Below, piece by piece: positions 8,087-17,218 of a stretch of DNA of 64,000 nt. A model generated the notes under the pieces. The model did no database searches, had not been told where the DNA came from, and was given only the letters and a program-made list of their open reading frames with translations. Every line of letters begins with the position of its first letter. The stretch's first letter is position 1. Origin of the DNA: Moraxellaceae bacterium (GTDB lineage Bacteria > Pseudomonadota > Gammaproteobacteria > Burkholderiales > Rhodocyclaceae); assembly GCA_031119205.1 (NCBI GenBank), contig JAVHYF010000008.1:1-64000 (forward strand). Reading direction: 5' to 3'. The position numbers and the translations under genes are program-made.

Positions 8087-9070
8087 TCAGGCCTCCGGCT
8101 TCAGCGTGATGGTGGGGGCCGGCAGGTCGTCGCTGCGACGTGGCGTGCGGCGTCGCTCCACCATCACGTCCCAGGCATCCAGCCCGCCCAGCAGCGGCCG
8201 CACCCGCGTGTAGCCCATGCGCTGCAGGCGCAGCGCGGCGTTGGCGGCGGAAGCCTCGTTGGGGCAGTTGCAGTAGAAGACGATGTCGCGGTCCGGCGGC
8301 ACATGGGCCAGCAGAGTCTGCACCTCGTCCAGTTCGGCCTCCAGCGCGCCGGGAATGCGGCGGGCATCACCCGCCCGCGTGGCGGCGGAACGCACGTCGA
8401 CGATCACCGGTGCCTGGCCCTGTTCCACCATGTCGTGCAGCTCTTCCACGCCGATGCGGTGCGTGCGCACGAAGCGCAGCAGGCGCTGGCGCTCGATCCA
8501 GCGATAGGCGATGTACAGCGCGAACACCGTCAGCAGCACGATCACCGCCCAGCCGCCGATCTCCGACAGCGCGGTGATCACCGCGTCCACCTGCCGGTGC
8601 AGCAGCGCGCCAGCCGCAATTGCGATGCCGGCCCACAGCGTGGTGCCCAGCGTATCGAAGAAGATGAAGCGCCCGGCCTTGAAGCCGAGCGCGCCGGCCA
8701 TCGGCGAGGAAATCGCCGACAGGCCCGGCACGAAGCGCGCGACCAGCAGCGCCCACACCCCCCACTTCGTGAAGGCATTCGAGGTGCGGCGCACGCAGGC
8801 ATCCGGTGACAGGCTGATGCGGCACATCACCCCCAATACACGGGTGCCGTAGCGCTTGCCGGCGAGGTACCAGCCGAAGTTGGCGAGGCTGGAGCCGAGC
8901 ACTGCGAGGATCAGCACCGACTGCCAGGCCACGCGCCCGTCCACCGACAGCGCACCGGCCACCATCAGGGTCGGCACCGCCGGCACCGGCGCGCCCAGCT
9001 GCTCGACGAAGACGTTGAGGAAGACCAGCAGCGGGCCGTGCTGGTCGAAGAGGCGGATCAGGGCATCCAT
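8087..9070 (-). CDS. DedA-family membrane protein fused to a rhodanese domain
   Basis: 327 residues. Residues about 1-200 are a DedA/SNARE-associated membrane domain (FVEQLGAPVPAVPTLMVAGA, VARFVPGLSAISSPMAGALG, FFDTLGTTLWAG). Residues about 215-310 are a rhodanese-like domain (PVIVDVRSAATRAGDARRIP, active-site loop FYCNCPNEASA with the sulfur-accepting cysteine, GLDAWDVM). DedA proteins are proposed flippases for undecaprenyl phosphate or phospholipids. The fusion may couple membrane transport to cytoplasmic sulfur or redox chemistry, but that is inference. Confidence 0.88.
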   Translation of the reverse strand: MDALIRLFDQHGPLLVFLNVFVEQLGAPVPAVPTLMVAGALSVDGRVAWQSVLILAVLGSSLANFGWYLAGKRYGTRVLGVMCRISLSPDACVRRTSNAFTKWGVWALLVARFVPGLSAISSPMAGALGFKAGRFIFFDTLGTTLWAGIAIAAGALLHRQVDAVITALSEIGGWAVIVLLTVFALYIAYRWIERQRLLRFVRTHRIGVEELHDMVEQGQAPVIVDVRSAATRAGDARRIPGALEAELDEVQTLLAHVPPDRDIVFYCNCPNEASAANAALRLQRMGYTRVRPLLGGLDAWDVMVERRRTPRRSDDLPAPTITLKPEA

Positions 9071-9182
9071 GGCATCGGAAAGCGTGGGCGGTTGGGCGCG
9101 GAGGTGTTGGGCGCGAGTGTGGTGAGCCTACCGCATCCGCCGATCGCTTTTGATGATCGCCCCGATCACCGCCTTGGCCGGC

Positions 9183-9614
9183 TCAGGCCACCGTCAGCGT
9201 CACCTTGATGTTGCCGCGCGTCGCGTCCGAGTAAGGACAGACGATGTGCGCCTGCTCCACCAGCTTCTCCACGGTGGCGCGCTCGACGCCAGGCACCGTG
9301 ATGGTCAGCGCCGCCTCGATGCTGAAGCCGGTGCCGTCGTCGCGCGCGCCGATGCTCACCGCTGCGGCGACATTGGCCTCAGGCGGCACGGCCACGCCCG
9401 ACTTGCCGGCCACGAAGCGCAGGGCGCCGAGGAAGCAGGCCGAGTAGCCGCAGGCGAACAACTGCTCCGGGTTGGTGCCCGGTCCGTCGTCGCCTCCCAG
9501 GCCGCGCGGCACCGACAGGGTGAGCGACAGCTTGCCGTCATCGGTGGCGGATTTTCCCTCGCGGCCACCGGTGGACTTCGCGCGGGCGGTGTAGAGGATC
9601 TTCATGGCTTTCAT
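9183..9614 (-). CDS. ohr: Organic hydroperoxide resistance protein Ohr
   Basis: 143 residues, the usual Ohr length. The start at 9614 is set by GGGAG six bases upstream; a longer frame to 9833 has no support. The two family cysteines are present: C60 in FACGYSACF and C126 in CPYSDATRGN. Ohr reduces organic peroxides with these thiols and lipoyl partners. An OhrR repressor gene is not visible next to it. Confidence 0.93.
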   Translation of the reverse strand: MKAMKILYTARAKSTGGREGKSATDDGKLSLTLSVPRGLGGDDGPGTNPEQLFACGYSACFLGALRFVAGKSGVAVPPEANVAAAVSIGARDDGTGFSIEAALTITVPGVERATVEKLVEQAHIVCPYSDATRGNIKVTLTVA

Positions 9615-9912
9615 GGTGTTCTCCCGACTGGAATGAATCTGGCGGACGGCACGATCGCCAGCGCGACATGCCATCCGGATGCGGCCGACAGGGCAGCCGC
9701 TGGCGACTATGCGCCGCTGCGACACCAGCGTCGCCTGCCGGAAGGGATAGACCGGTGACGCACTCCGGAAATGACATCCGGGTTCGGCGCAAGGACGTGG
9801 CATGGCGGACAGTGCGGCCCGCTCTGCTACCATCGCCGCCCGGACACGATCAGACGGTCAGCGCCACCGCCACAAGCGGGCCCGCGCCACACACGCATCA
9901 TCCGCAACACCC

Positions 9913-11151
9913 ATGTCACAGCACACGCCGCCGGCCGGCTTCGCCTCGCGCCGCAACACCCTCGCCTTCCTGCTGGTCGTCAGCGCCACCATGCTGGGCA
10001 TCGCCGGCATCGACCTGGTGCTGCCGGCCGTGCCCAGCCTGCCGGGCGTACTCGGCGGCACGCCTGCGCTGGCGCAGCTCGTCATCGCCGCCTACGTGGC
10101 CGGCACAGCCTGCGGCCTGTTGCTGTTCGGCGAGCTGGGCGCGCGCTTCGATCCGCGCAAGCTGCTGGTGGTGTCGCTGCTTGGCTATGCGCTGTGCTCG
10201 GAGCTCGCCGCGCGTGCGCCGACGATGGAAGTGCTGATCGGGCTGCGCTTCGTGCAGGGGCTGGGCTGTGCCGCCGGTGCGGTATTCGCCCCGGGTTTCA
10301 TCAACCGCCTGTTCTCGCATGACAAGGCGGTCAGCGCGCTGGGCCTGCTGGGCAGCATCGAATCGCTGGCCCCGGCGCTGGCACCGGTCTTCGGTGCGTG
10401 GTTGCTGCTGCACTTCGGCTGGCAGGCCTCGTTCCATCTGGTCACCGTGCTGGCCTTGCTGCTCGCACTGGCCATCGCGGTCTGTCAGCACCTGCTGCCG
10501 GCGGGCAGCGCGCCGCGCCGCAGCGGTGGCTATGCCGTGCTGCTGCGCGACCCGGTGTTCCTGCGCTATGCATTGAGCCAGGCCTTCGTGCTCGGTGGCC
10601 TGCTGGTCTTCGTGTTCGGCGCGCCGGCGGTCATCGTGGTGGCACTGGGTGGCGGGCTGAGCGATTTCATCGTGCTGCAGATCTGCGGCATCAGTTTCTT
10701 CATCCTCGCCGCCAACCTGTCGGGCCGCCTGCTGCCGCGACTCGGCGCGGAACGGCTGATCTGGACCGGCACGCTGCTGGCCGCCTGCGGCGCGGTGCTG
10801 ATCCTGCTGTACGCGCTGCTCGGTGGCCGCAATCCGCTGCTGATCATCGCGCCCTCGGCGGTGCTCAACATCGGGCTGGGCCTGCGCGGCCCCACCGGCT
10901 TCCACCGTGCCGTGGTGGCCGCCCACGGTGACGATTCGCGCGGCTCGGCGCTGGTAGTGCTGGCGGTGCTGTTCACCGCCTCGGCCGGCACCACGCTGGT
11001 CGCGCCTTTCATCACCGCCGGCCTGACACCGCTGGCGGCGATGACCGCCATCATCACGCTCATGGCAGTAATGGTGCTGAAGCTGCTGCCGGCCCTGCCG
11101 GACGACGCGCAACCCGGTGCCGCCGAGGCGGGCCCGGCCGGACCGGGCTGA
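9913..11151 (+). CDS. MFS efflux transporter, Bcr/CflA-like
   Basis: 412 residues with about 12 membrane segments. The start at 9913 (MSQHTPPAGF) is chosen because the upstream extension to 9802 is polar and low-complexity. The motif GELGARFDPRKLL is the loop 2-3 signature of drug/H+ antiporters, and FVQGLGCAAGAVFAPGFI fits Bcr/CflA-type pumps. Substrate unknown. It stands alone on the plus strand, opposite ohr. Confidence 0.85.
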   Translation: MSQHTPPAGFASRRNTLAFLLVVSATMLGIAGIDLVLPAVPSLPGVLGGTPALAQLVIAAYVAGTACGLLLFGELGARFDPRKLLVVSLLGYALCSELAARAPTMEVLIGLRFVQGLGCAAGAVFAPGFINRLFSHDKAVSALGLLGSIESLAPALAPVFGAWLLLHFGWQASFHLVTVLALLLALAIAVCQHLLPAGSAPRRSGGYAVLLRDPVFLRYALSQAFVLGGLLVFVFGAPAVIVVALGGGLSDFIVLQICGISFFILAANLSGRLLPRLGAERLIWTGTLLAACGAVLILLYALLGGRNPLLIIAPSAVLNIGLGLRGPTGFHRAVVAAHGDDSRGSALVVLAVLFTASAGTTLVAPFITAGLTPLAAMTAIITLMAVMVLKLLPALPDDAQPGAAEAGPAGPG

Positions 11152-11536
11152 CCCGGCGCCAGAGCCTGGCACCAGAGCCCGGCACCACAACGGTAAGCGC
11201 TTGACTGGAAACTTGTTTCCAGGTCATCCGACAGGGCGCGTTGTCGTACGACGACTCTGCCGGATTGTTACAGCAGGCTTGCCGGCATTGACACAGCGCG
11301 GCGACCGGACTGTCACGAATTTCTCATATTTAACAATCGTCTGCGTGCCAGCCCGGCTGGCGTGGCGGCGCCGGCGGCCGGTGGCCATCTGTAGGTTGTG
11401 TCTTACAAGACACTTACATTGCGGGTTTCCGGCAGGGCATGTTTAGCATCCCTTAACTGGTGGTTAAGCGTTTTGGCCGCAAAAATATATGAACGCCAAG
11501 CAGCTTCCAGCGCGCCCCCAATCAGAAGGAGTTGCA
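11152..11536 (+). promoter_or_regulatory. Operator-rich region upstream of the LuxR-type regulator
   Basis: No gene is seen in these 385 bases, which are more AT-rich than the surroundings. Palindromes stand out: GTCGTACGAC at 11243-11252, GATTGTTA (11263-11270) facing TAACAATC (11331-11338), and GTGTCTTACAAGACAC at 11398-11413 inside an imperfect TGTA...TACA frame. AAGGAG (11526-11531) is the ribosome site of the next gene. The protein that binds the palindromes is unknown. Confidence 0.45.
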
Positions 11537-12238
11537 ATGCAACCGCCGGCCAGAACAAAGGCTTTTGTCTCGCATCGCGATCCCGTCATGAACGCAGGCC
11601 TCGCCTCCCTGCTGGCGGATCAACCGGGCATCGACGTGCAGCTCACCAGCGGCCCCGCGTTCCTCGCGGACGGCGCTGCCAGGCCTCATGCGCCGGACCT
11701 GCTGCTGACCGACTACTGCTCCGGCATGGAATACCTGGCCAAGCCGCGCGAAGCGCGTCGCCAGATCCATGACGGCATGCGGGTGGTCATCATCAGCAGC
11801 CGCCAGACCGAATACGAGATCCGCATGGCGGTGGAGCGCGGCGTGCATGGCTACCTGCTGCAGGACTGCCGGCCCGCCGAACTGGCCGACGCCGTCCTGA
11901 CGGTCAGCCGCGGCGCGCGCTACATCAGCCCGACGATCGCCCAGCGGCTCGCCGACAGCCTGATCTACGAATCGCTCACCTTGCGTGAAGTGGATGTACT
12001 CCGCCTCATCGCACAAGGCCTGTGCAACAAGTCCATCGCCAAGGAATTCGGCATCGCCGTCGGCACCGTGAAGTCCCACGTGCGCGCCATCCTGGAAAAA
12101 CTCCAGGCCAGCTCGCGCACCGAGGCTGCGTCCATCGCGGTCAAGCGCGGCATGCTGGCAGACACCCAGGCAACGGAAGAACCGCTGCACCGGTTGCCGG
12201 TCCCCGGCGACTTCGAGCTGGCCGGCATCGCGGCATAA
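11537..12238 (+). CDS. LuxR/NarL-type response regulator
   Basis: 233 residues. AAGGAG five bases upstream fixes the start at 11537 rather than 11489. The N-terminal receiver-like domain has LLLTDY with the probable phospho-accepting Asp and VVIISSRQTEYEIR. The C-terminal HTH is LTLREVDVLRLIAQGLCNKS and AVGTVKSHVRAILEKLQ. No histidine kinase lies nearby, so its input is unknown. It precedes three winged-helix/STAND regulators by 422 bases, which suggests one regulatory island. The palindromes in its own upstream region may be autoregulatory sites. Confidence 0.9.
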   Translation: MQPPARTKAFVSHRDPVMNAGLASLLADQPGIDVQLTSGPAFLADGAARPHAPDLLLTDYCSGMEYLAKPREARRQIHDGMRVVIISSRQTEYEIRMAVERGVHGYLLQDCRPAELADAVLTVSRGARYISPTIAQRLADSLIYESLTLREVDVLRLIAQGLCNKSIAKEFGIAVGTVKSHVRAILEKLQASSRTEAASIAVKRGMLADTQATEEPLHRLPVPGDFELAGIAA

Positions 12239-12660
12239 GATACGGCCCGCCCCCAAACCATAAAAAGATCAAGCCCACCAACATGGAAAGCCAAGCATGG
12301 CCCGCGCGACGATCAAGTCCGTCGCACGGGACGCCTTCGTGAGGCGCAGCCACGAGACGACCGCCACGTCACGCGGTGCATTGCGCCCACAGTGCCATCT
12401 GCACGCTTCTGCACCGTTGCCGCCAACGGTCGCGGGCCGTGCACGTCACCACCGGCGCGGACTGCCTCGTCAACCGTCGTCCCCCGCAACGCTGCAGATC
12501 GTCAGGCGCCATGGCCATCATCCGGCCCGGCAGATGGTGCCTGCCTGCGCCGGCGCGGATACTGATACCAAGCGTGATACCGAACGTGACACCGGGCGCG
12601 TCCGGCAAGCTGCAGTCCTGCCGGCGCGACATGACGGTTCTGGCGTGAAAGGTCAGCGCA
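12239..12660 (+). other. Intergenic region before the STAND regulator operon
   Basis: I see no convincing gene in this 422-base stretch. Open frames here lack ribosome sites and family resemblance. Its main feature is the set of three 12-base direct repeats listed separately at 12563-12598, placed where a promoter for the following operon would be expected. Confidence 0.5.
12563..12598 (+). repeat. Three 12-base direct repeats, candidate wHTH operator
   Basis: TGATACCAAGCG (12563-12574), TGATACCGAACG (12575-12586) and TGACACCGGGCG (12587-12598) follow each other without gaps, with consensus TGAyACCnnnCG. They lie 63-98 bases before the GTG of a winged-helix regulator. OmpR- and SARP-type winged helices bind direct repeats of about 10-12 base period, so an autoregulatory operator is plausible; this is inference. 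Confidence 0.45.
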
Positions 12661-14412
12661 GTGCGTGAAGGCGATGACATCCTCGTTTTCGGCCCGTTCG
12701 AGCTACGCCGGACGCAGCGCGAACTCGTCCGCGACGGCCAGCCGCTGCGTGTAGGTGCGCGTGCGCTGGACATCCTCATCACGCTGCTGGACCAGCCCGG
12801 CGAGATCGTCGACCAGCGCAGCCTGATCGCTGCCGTGTGGCCGACCACCGTGGTCGAGGCCAATGCGTTGCGGGTCCACATCTCCTCGCTGCGCAAGATC
12901 CTCGGCGACGGTCAGCACGGCACGCGCTACATCGCCAATGTGGCCGGGCGCGGCTACTGCTTCGTCGCCCCCGTCCTGCGCCAGGCCTCAGTGGCTCCGC
13001 CCCCGGTCCCCGCGCAGCCGGCGGCCATTCCGGTGATGCGCAACGCCATGCGCCAGCCGCCGCTGCGCCTCACCCGCATGATCGGCCGCGACGCCATCGT
13101 GTCCTCGCTGCGCGCCGAGCTGCCGCGCAGCCGGCTGGTCACCGTGGTCGGTCCCGGTGGCATCGGCAAGACCACCGTCGCCCTCGCCGTTGCGGAGTCG
13201 CTCGCCGCCTCGCAACGCGACGGCGTGTGCTTCGTCGACCTCAGCACCGTCGAGGATGCCTCGCAGGTGGTGCTGGCCCTGCAGACGGCACTCGGCCTGC
13301 CCGGTGTCGCATCGTCCGCGCAGCAATGCGTGCTGGACTTCCTGCGCGAGCGCCAGGTGCTGTTGCTGGTCGACAACTGCGAACACGTGGCGGATGCCGC
13401 CGTGATGATGGTGGAGTCCGTGCTGCGGCAGGCACCGGAGGTCAGCGTGCTGGCCACCAGCCGCGAGCCCCTGCACGCAGATGGCGAGCGGGTGCGTCGC
13501 CTACCGGCCATGGACATGCCGCCCGACCTGCCCTTCCTCAGCGCCGACCGCGCGATGGCCTACCCTGCGGTCGAGCTGTTCGTGGAACGGGCCGAGGCCG
13601 TGCTCGGCAACTTCCAGCTCACCGATGCCAATGCACCCGCCGTCGGCGAGCTGTGCCGTCGCCTGGACGGCGTGCCGCTGGCAATCGAACTCGCCGCCGC
13701 GCGTGTGGATGTCTTCGGCGTGCACGAACTGGTCGCCAAGCTGACCGACCGCCTGTTGCTGACCACGCCCAGCGTCCGTACCGCGCAGTCACGCCATCGC
13801 ACCCTGCAGGGTCTGCTCGACTGGAGCTACGACCTGCTGACCCCGCAGGAGCAACTGGTGCTGCTGCGCCTGTCGGTGTTCCGTGGTGACTTCAACATCC
13901 AGGCAGCGGAAGCCGTCGCCGCCGGGCCGCGCGACGGCCTTCACGACATCCTCGGCTGCCTGATGGGGCTGGCTGACAAGTCCCTGCTGATCGCCGAGAC
14001 CAGCGGGCCCGAGGCGCGCTACTACCTGCTCGACATCACCCGCACCTACGCCTCGCACAAGCTCGCCCAGCGCCCCGAGCGCGACCGCGTGATGCGCCGT
14101 TACGTCGAGCATCTCTGCGACCAGCTGAGCATCGCCGGTGACAGCGATGCCGCGGCATCCTGCTGCAACATCGACGACGTGCGCGCCGCGCTGGACTGGG
14201 CCCACTCCCCCGCCGGCCAGCCCGCGCTGGCGGTGCATCTCACCGTCACGGCCCTGCGCCTGGCCAGCCACCATGCGCTGCTCGGCGAGTATCGCCAGTG
14301 GCTGGACCGCGCCAACGCCGCCGCTCCGCGCGGGCAGATCTCCGCTGTCCGCAAGGCGGACGCCGAACTGGCCCTGCTGATCGCACGCAGCAGCTCACCG
14401 CCGCAGGAGTAG
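12661..14412 (+). CDS. Winged-helix STAND ATPase regulator, copy 1 (short)
   Basis: 583 residues from a GTG. Residues about 8-105 are an OmpR/SARP-type winged helix with an intact recognition helix and wing (ALRVHISSLRKILGD, RYIANVAGRGYCF). A STAND/NB-ARC-type ATPase follows: P-loop GPGGIGKTT at about 164-172, Walker B LLLVDNCEH with Asp about 238, and ATSREPL. The chain ends shortly after the AALDW segment that begins the helical-repeat domain of copies 2 and 3, so it lacks the sensor repeats. It is four bases upstream of copy 2. Inferred role: signal-gated transcription factor. Confidence 0.85.
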   Translation: MREGDDILVFGPFELRRTQRELVRDGQPLRVGARALDILITLLDQPGEIVDQRSLIAAVWPTTVVEANALRVHISSLRKILGDGQHGTRYIANVAGRGYCFVAPVLRQASVAPPPVPAQPAAIPVMRNAMRQPPLRLTRMIGRDAIVSSLRAELPRSRLVTVVGPGGIGKTTVALAVAESLAASQRDGVCFVDLSTVEDASQVVLALQTALGLPGVASSAQQCVLDFLRERQVLLLVDNCEHVADAAVMMVESVLRQAPEVSVLATSREPLHADGERVRRLPAMDMPPDLPFLSADRAMAYPAVELFVERAEAVLGNFQLTDANAPAVGELCRRLDGVPLAIELAAARVDVFGVHELVAKLTDRLLLTTPSVRTAQSRHRTLQGLLDWSYDLLTPQEQLVLLRLSVFRGDFNIQAAEAVAAGPRDGLHDILGCLMGLADKSLLIAETSGPEARYYLLDITRTYASHKLAQRPERDRVMRRYVEHLCDQLSIAGDSDAAASCCNIDDVRAALDWAHSPAGQPALAVHLTVTALRLASHHALLGEYRQWLDRANAAAPRGQISAVRKADAELALLIARSSSPPQE

Positions 14413-14416
14413 GCGC

Positions 14417-17218
14417 ATGGAGGCCCGGGCAGAAAGGCTTGGCAACAGCAATGTCGGAGGCCACGTCGAGCTCGGCGCCTTCCGGTTGTTTCCGTACCTG
14501 CGCGCCCTGCACCGGGACGGCCAGCGCCTGCCCCTCAACGGCCGCACCGTGGACCTGCTGATCGCGCTCGTCGAGAGTGCCGGCCAGGCGGTGCCCCGCC
14601 GGCAACTCCTGACGCGGGTATGGAACGACTGCGACCAGTCGGTCGGCGACCAGGTGCTGTCGGACCATCTTGCGGCACTCGACAGCTGCCTGCGTCCGCT
14701 CGATGGCGTATCGTGGATCGAAGCCGATACGGACCATGCGCGCTACGTCGGCCCGGTCCGCTTCGGGACCGCCAACCAGACGCCACCCTGGCGGGCGCAG
14801 CTTCCGGCAGCCCCCGCGAGGGAGCTGATCGGTCGAGACGGCGAGCTGGCCGCGCTGGCCGCCCGCCTCGCCCAGCACCGCCTGCTCACCCTGGTCGGCC
14901 CCGCAGGAATCGGCAAGACCTCGCTGGCACTCGCCGCCGCACAGGCCCGCGGCCCGGCACTGCCGCACGGCGCCTGCCTGGTCGACCTGGCGCCGCTGGA
15001 GAAGCCGGAGCTGATCGCCAGCGCCCTGCTCAGCTCGCTGGGCGTGCCCTACGTGGTGGGCGACGCGCAGAACGGCCTGCTGTCCTTCCTGCGCGACAAG
15101 TCCCTGCTCATCGTGCTCGACAACTGCGAGCACCTCATCAGCGCGGCCGCGCATCTCGCCGAATCGCTGATCCAGGCCGCCCCCGGCCTGACCCTGCTCG
15201 CCACCAGTCGCGAGCCACTGCGCATCCAGGGCGAACAGCAACTGCGCGTACCCGCGCTCGCCCTGCCGGCGGACGTGGAAAGCCTCAGCGCGGCAGGCGC
15301 CCTGCGCTATGACGCGGTGCGCCTGTTCGTGGAGCGCACGCGGGAGGGCGGCCTGCAGACACTGACCGACGAGGATGCACCTGCGGTTGCCGAGATCTGC
15401 CGCCGCCTCGACGGTATTCCGCTGGCCATCGAGCTCGCCGCCGCCCGCCTGAAGGAATTCGGCATGCAGGGCCTGCTGCGGGAAATCCGCGAGCGCGTCC
15501 TGCGGATCACCCGCGCCAGCACCAGCGGCTCGGACCGCAAGCAGGCGCTCAGTGCAGCACTCGACTGGAGCTACCGTCTGCTGTCGGCGGACGAACGCAT
15601 CATGCTCTGCCGGCTTGCCGTGTTCCGCAGCCGCTTCACGCTGGACGCAGCAGCCAGGGTGGCGGGTGACGACAGATTCGACAGCAGCACCGCCCATGGC
15701 CTGGTCGCAAGCCTGGCGGCCAAGTCTCTGCTCAGCGTCGAACTGCGTGACGACGTCGCCCAGTACCGCCTGTTCGAAGCCACGCGCGCCTACGCCTACG
15801 CCAAGCTGCTGCAGGACAACGATTGCCGGCAGGTCTTCCATCGCCACATGGACTACTGCAGGCAGCGCCTGGCGGTAGCGGACCGTGACGCCAGCACCTG
15901 TGCCCTCCCCGACTGGCGCAAACGCTACCTGCCGCTGATGGACGACGTGCGCACCGCGCTCGACTGGGGCTTCTCGCCAACCGGCAATCGGCGTGACGCG
16001 GTGGCGCTGACGATCGCGGCCCGCCTGCTGGCGCAACGCCTCACGCTGCACACCGAGTTCTCCGAGCGCATGGAGACCGCGCTGGACGCGGTGCTCCAGC
16101 TCGATCCGCCCGACCCGCTGATGGAGCTGCAGCTCGCCAGCATGCTGGCCACCGCCGCGCAGCAACTGGGCCGCGCCGATGACCTCGACGCACGTGTCGC
16201 CCGCGCCTGCATGCTCGCCGGCAAGCTTGGGCAGTCTGCCCATTTCTTCGAGCCGCTGCTGTCGCGCTGGGTGGCCTCCTTCAGCACCGCAGACTACCTG
16301 ACCGCCCTGCACACCACGCAGCGCATGTACGCCTTTGGCCGCACGGCACAGCATGAACCGACCGTCGTGTTCGCCAAGCGCATCGAGGCTCAATGCCGCC
16401 ATTTCCTCGGCGAGCATTTCGCCGCCCAGCGGCTTGCCGGCTGGGCGCTCACGATGCGTGAAACGAAAGGGCTGGACCAGCTCGCCGCACCGGTGGACAT
16501 CCGCTGCGCGATGGGTATCGTCCAGGCCCGTTCGGCGTGGATGCAGGGCCACCCCTACCAGGCGCTGCGCCTCGCGGAAGAGGCCGCCGGCTTCGCCAAC
16601 GACGACCGTGCCTACGCCCTGTGCCAGGTCCTCGGCCTGGCGCTGATCCCGATCCTGATCTGGAACGACGACGATGCCGGCGCGCACCACCTGACCAACC
16701 ACCTCGTGGCGCACGCCACGCGCTTCCAGCTCACCTACTGGGTGTCCTGGGGGGAGACGCTGCGCGCCGCCCTGCGCACCCGTGCCGGCGAGATTCCCTA
16801 CGCGGAACCCGAACACCCCTTCCTGCGCGACGCCTTCTTCACCTACTGCGGCCACGCCCCGTCCGCCGAGACGCTGGCGCGCATCGAGCGCGGCAAGGTG
16901 GGCTGGTGTGCACCGGAGGCCTTCCGCCTGCAAGGCGAGGCAGCCCTGCGATCCGCCAGCGATGCACAAGGTGACCCGCAAGCCATTGCCGAACAATGGT
17001 TCCGGCGCGCACTCACCGTCGCCGCCAGACAGTCGGCCAGCACCTGGAGCATTCGCGCGGCCTGCAGCCTGGCCCGCCTGCAAACTGCGCAGGGCAAGGC
17101 CGGCGAGGCACGCGCAACCCTGATGCCGGTGCTGGCACTCTTCCACAGCGATCACGCTGGCCCCGACGTGTTGAACGCGCGCGCGCTGCTCGCCTCGCTC
17201 GCCTCTCCTGCCGCATGA
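14417..17218 (+). CDS. Winged-helix STAND ATPase regulator, copy 2
   Basis: 933 residues. The N-terminus resembles the OmpR-type winged helix (FRLFPYLRALHRDGQRLPLN, TVDLLIALVESAGQAVPRRQ), but the recognition helix and wing are poorly conserved. The ATPase has P-loop GPAGIGKTS near residue 161, IVLDNCEHL and LATSREPLRI. Residues about 500-930 form TPR-like helical repeats, the likely signal-sensing part. It ends in an ATGA overlap with copy 3, so translation is probably coupled. Clearly paralogous to both neighbours. Confidence 0.85.
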   Translation: MEARAERLGNSNVGGHVELGAFRLFPYLRALHRDGQRLPLNGRTVDLLIALVESAGQAVPRRQLLTRVWNDCDQSVGDQVLSDHLAALDSCLRPLDGVSWIEADTDHARYVGPVRFGTANQTPPWRAQLPAAPARELIGRDGELAALAARLAQHRLLTLVGPAGIGKTSLALAAAQARGPALPHGACLVDLAPLEKPELIASALLSSLGVPYVVGDAQNGLLSFLRDKSLLIVLDNCEHLISAAAHLAESLIQAAPGLTLLATSREPLRIQGEQQLRVPALALPADVESLSAAGALRYDAVRLFVERTREGGLQTLTDEDAPAVAEICRRLDGIPLAIELAAARLKEFGMQGLLREIRERVLRITRASTSGSDRKQALSAALDWSYRLLSADERIMLCRLAVFRSRFTLDAAARVAGDDRFDSSTAHGLVASLAAKSLLSVELRDDVAQYRLFEATRAYAYAKLLQDNDCRQVFHRHMDYCRQRLAVADRDASTCALPDWRKRYLPLMDDVRTALDWGFSPTGNRRDAVALTIAARLLAQRLTLHTEFSERMETALDAVLQLDPPDPLMELQLASMLATAAQQLGRADDLDARVARACMLAGKLGQSAHFFEPLLSRWVASFSTADYLTALHTTQRMYAFGRTAQHEPTVVFAKRIEAQCRHFLGEHFAAQRLAGWALTMRETKGLDQLAAPVDIRCAMGIVQARSAWMQGHPYQALRLAEEAAGFANDDRAYALCQVLGLALIPILIWNDDDAGAHHLTNHLVAHATRFQLTYWVSWGETLRAALRTRAGEIPYAEPEHPFLRDAFFTYCGHAPSAETLARIERGKVGWCAPEAFRLQGEAALRSASDAQGDPQAIAEQWFRRALTVAARQSASTWSIRAACSLARLQTAQGKAGEARATLMPVLALFHSDHAGPDVLNARALLASLASPAA

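Noticed and set aside
12297-12668. A 123-residue frame between the LuxR regulator and the STAND operon
   Set aside because: Arg/His/Pro-rich composition, no ribosome site, and it runs over the direct repeats and the start of the next gene.
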